Shown here in pieces: positions 62,974 to 64,000 of a stretch of 64,000 nt of DNA. The DNA lies in contig NC_018946.1 of the NCBI RefSeq assembly GCF_000304475.1, positions 682,001-746,000 on the forward strand. Reading direction: 5' to 3'. Both the position numbers and the translations under genes were made by a program. Source of the stretch: Kazachstania africana CBS 2517 (lineage: Eukaryota > Ascomycota > Saccharomycetes > Saccharomycetales > Saccharomycetaceae). Under the pieces are notes generated by a model. That model searched no databases. It was not told the DNA's origin and was given only the letters and a program-made list of their open reading frames with translations. The stretch's first letter is position 1, and the number at the start of each line of letters is the position of its first letter.

Positions 62974-64000
62974 TTACTGAACATCAATCATCATAGAATC
63001 CTTCACTTCATTTGGATCAACAAATTCTCTTGCATTCCCAGCTAATAATTCCCTTCTAATTTCTGGTCCAATCTCTCTATGACCTCTTTGACGAACGGTT
63101 TCCAGCAAGAAATCTCTTTGATCTTCTGTAATATCGTTCTTGTAACGTTGAGCGAAAATCAAGAAAGCCTTATGCCATATCACCGGTAGTACTCTTGTAG
63201 CATCATCGCCATTACTGCTGTCATCTAGAATTCTAAATCTCATAAAGTAATACACACATTCATCAACAGTTTGATACGGTAAAGCGTATTTTTTGTCTAG
63301 TAAAATCCTTATGAAAACTGTTGTAGCTGGAGAAAATGGTAATCTCAACAGGTAACTTAACGCAGCTGAAGAGTGTAATGCTGGAACAGATACCTTTGCT
63401 AAAACACTTCCTGCAATAGTGGCTTCACGAACATTACAACCGGTCTCCACCAGAGGAAATAGGAAGCCTTTGAAAAAAGCACTTGGCTTATACAAAGACT
63501 TTTTAAGAGCACGGTAAATGTGGTAGTTTAAAGAATGATCATCAGTAGTTTCTATATTTTCACGGAAACGTTCCAATAGCACTAAGTTGATGAACTTTTG
63601 AGCTTCTTTGGCGGATAAATTGGAGACAAATAATTTCGTTGCCTCATAAACAACATGTGGTGACCATGAAGGTGGATCAGTAACGTAAAGGACATCGACC
63701 CAGTTTCTCAATGATGGGATGACTTTGAATAGTTTTGGAAGCTTACCATGTGTCCATGTCTTTAGAATAGAACCGACAGTTGTATAGGCTCTGATAACCT
63801 TTTCTGGTAATGCGACACCATCAGCAGGCCTTCTTTCAACAACGGTGGGTAGGTCTATATCATCATTCATACTCTGTTCCTCAACCTCTGCTTCCTTTTC
63901 TCTGATGGATGCCATGATTTTATCAGCTAAGTTATAACTTCCACCAAGTGAATTAAAATCGGCTGGCTTTTTGAAATAGTTTTCGAACATTGCGGCGTCT
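62974..64000 (-). CDS. ENP1: Ribosome assembly factor Enp1 (bystin), partial
   Basis: Enp1/bystin is needed for 18S rRNA processing and 40S export. The frame runs off the right edge, so the N-terminal third is missing: about 342 codons of a protein that is 483 residues in S. cerevisiae (YBR247C). An internal ATG at 63990 is not the start, since the frame stays open to the edge. The bystin domain is well conserved (LKTWTHGKLPKLFKVIPSLR, WSPHVVYEATKLFVSNL, KKSLYKPSAFFKGFLFPLVE, VPALHSSAALSYLLRL, VIWHKAFLIFAQRYKNDI). It converges on LSG1. Confidence 0.96.
   Translation of the reverse strand, partial: DAAMFENYFKKPADFNSLGGSYNLADKIMASIREKEAEVEEQSMNDDIDLPTVVERRPADGVALPEKVIRAYTTVGSILKTWTHGKLPKLFKVIPSLRNWVDVLYVTDPPSWSPHVVYEATKLFVSNLSAKEAQKFINLVLLERFRENIETTDDHSLNYHIYRALKKSLYKPSAFFKGFLFPLVETGCNVREATIAGSVLAKVSVPALHSSAALSYLLRLPFSPATTVFIRILLDKKYALPYQTVDECVYYFMRFRILDDSSNGDDATRVLPVIWHKAFLIFAQRYKNDITEDQRDFLLETVRQRGHREIGPEIRRELLAGNAREFVDPNEVKDSMMIDVQ

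Overview
This window is nuclear DNA of a budding yeast of the family Saccharomycetaceae. The evidence is compact, AT-rich gene order, nearly intronless genes, two ribosomal protein genes with yeast-type introns (GTATGT donor, TACTAAC branch site), a tRNA-Leu(UAA), a U2 snRNA gene whose 5' half closely matches the Saccharomyces one, and about 30 proteins that I recognise as orthologues of named S. cerevisiae genes. All gene-order comparisons are from memory of the S. cerevisiae map.

The window has three synteny blocks. Block 1 (1-9.2 kb) is BRE1, snR63, RPL31, RXT3, VAM6, matching YDL074C-YDL077C. Block 2 (9.5-24.3 kb) is PRS1, LOT5, SPE1, ASH1, MTR2, the YKL187C gene, PXA2, HYM1, matching YKL181W-YKL189W without FAS1. 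Block 3 (27-64 kb) is U2, SWC5, NSA1, VHC1, ABD1, PRP5, RMD9/YBR238C, ERT1, ARC1, THI2, VPS73, RPL28, YGL101W, ALG7, GPX2, ISW1, DPH7, LSG1, ENP1. Block 3 interleaves genes that lie on two paralogous S. cerevisiae regions (YBR231-247 and YGL099-111), with other ancestral genes missing (PBP2, DAD3, ARC40, CUE3, MLC1, SEH1). This is the pattern expected from a post-whole-genome-duplication species that lost duplicates differently from S. cerevisiae. I cannot name the species.

Functional themes: ribosome production and translation (RPL31, RPL28, NSA1, LSG1, ENP1, ARC1, DPH7, snR63 and a candidate snR82), several with PAC and RRPE promoter motifs; chromatin (BRE1, RXT3, SWC5, ISW1); mRNA maturation and export (U2, PRP5, ABD1, MTR2); membrane traffic and transport (VAM6, PXA2, VHC1, the YKL187C protein, VPS73); and metabolism and its regulators (PRS1, SPE1, ALG7, GPX2, ERT1, THI2).

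The least ordinary part is 24.8-27.0 kb, the junction between blocks 2 and 3. It holds a tRNA gene, remnants of an unrecognised reading frame on the minus strand, and an unrecognised plus-strand gene (26387-26905). The coding frame of that gene appears to extend upstream through an in-frame TGA and downstream in the +1 frame, so it is either a decaying or a recoded gene. The other main results are an snR63 guide that can be matched to 25S A2256, an H/ACA-like pocket matching 25S U2349, and a Pex14-like peptide beside ALG7. I saw no mobile element, CRISPR array or clear horizontally acquired system. Several reading frames that begin at TTG or GTG were shortened to the first ATG supported by homology.
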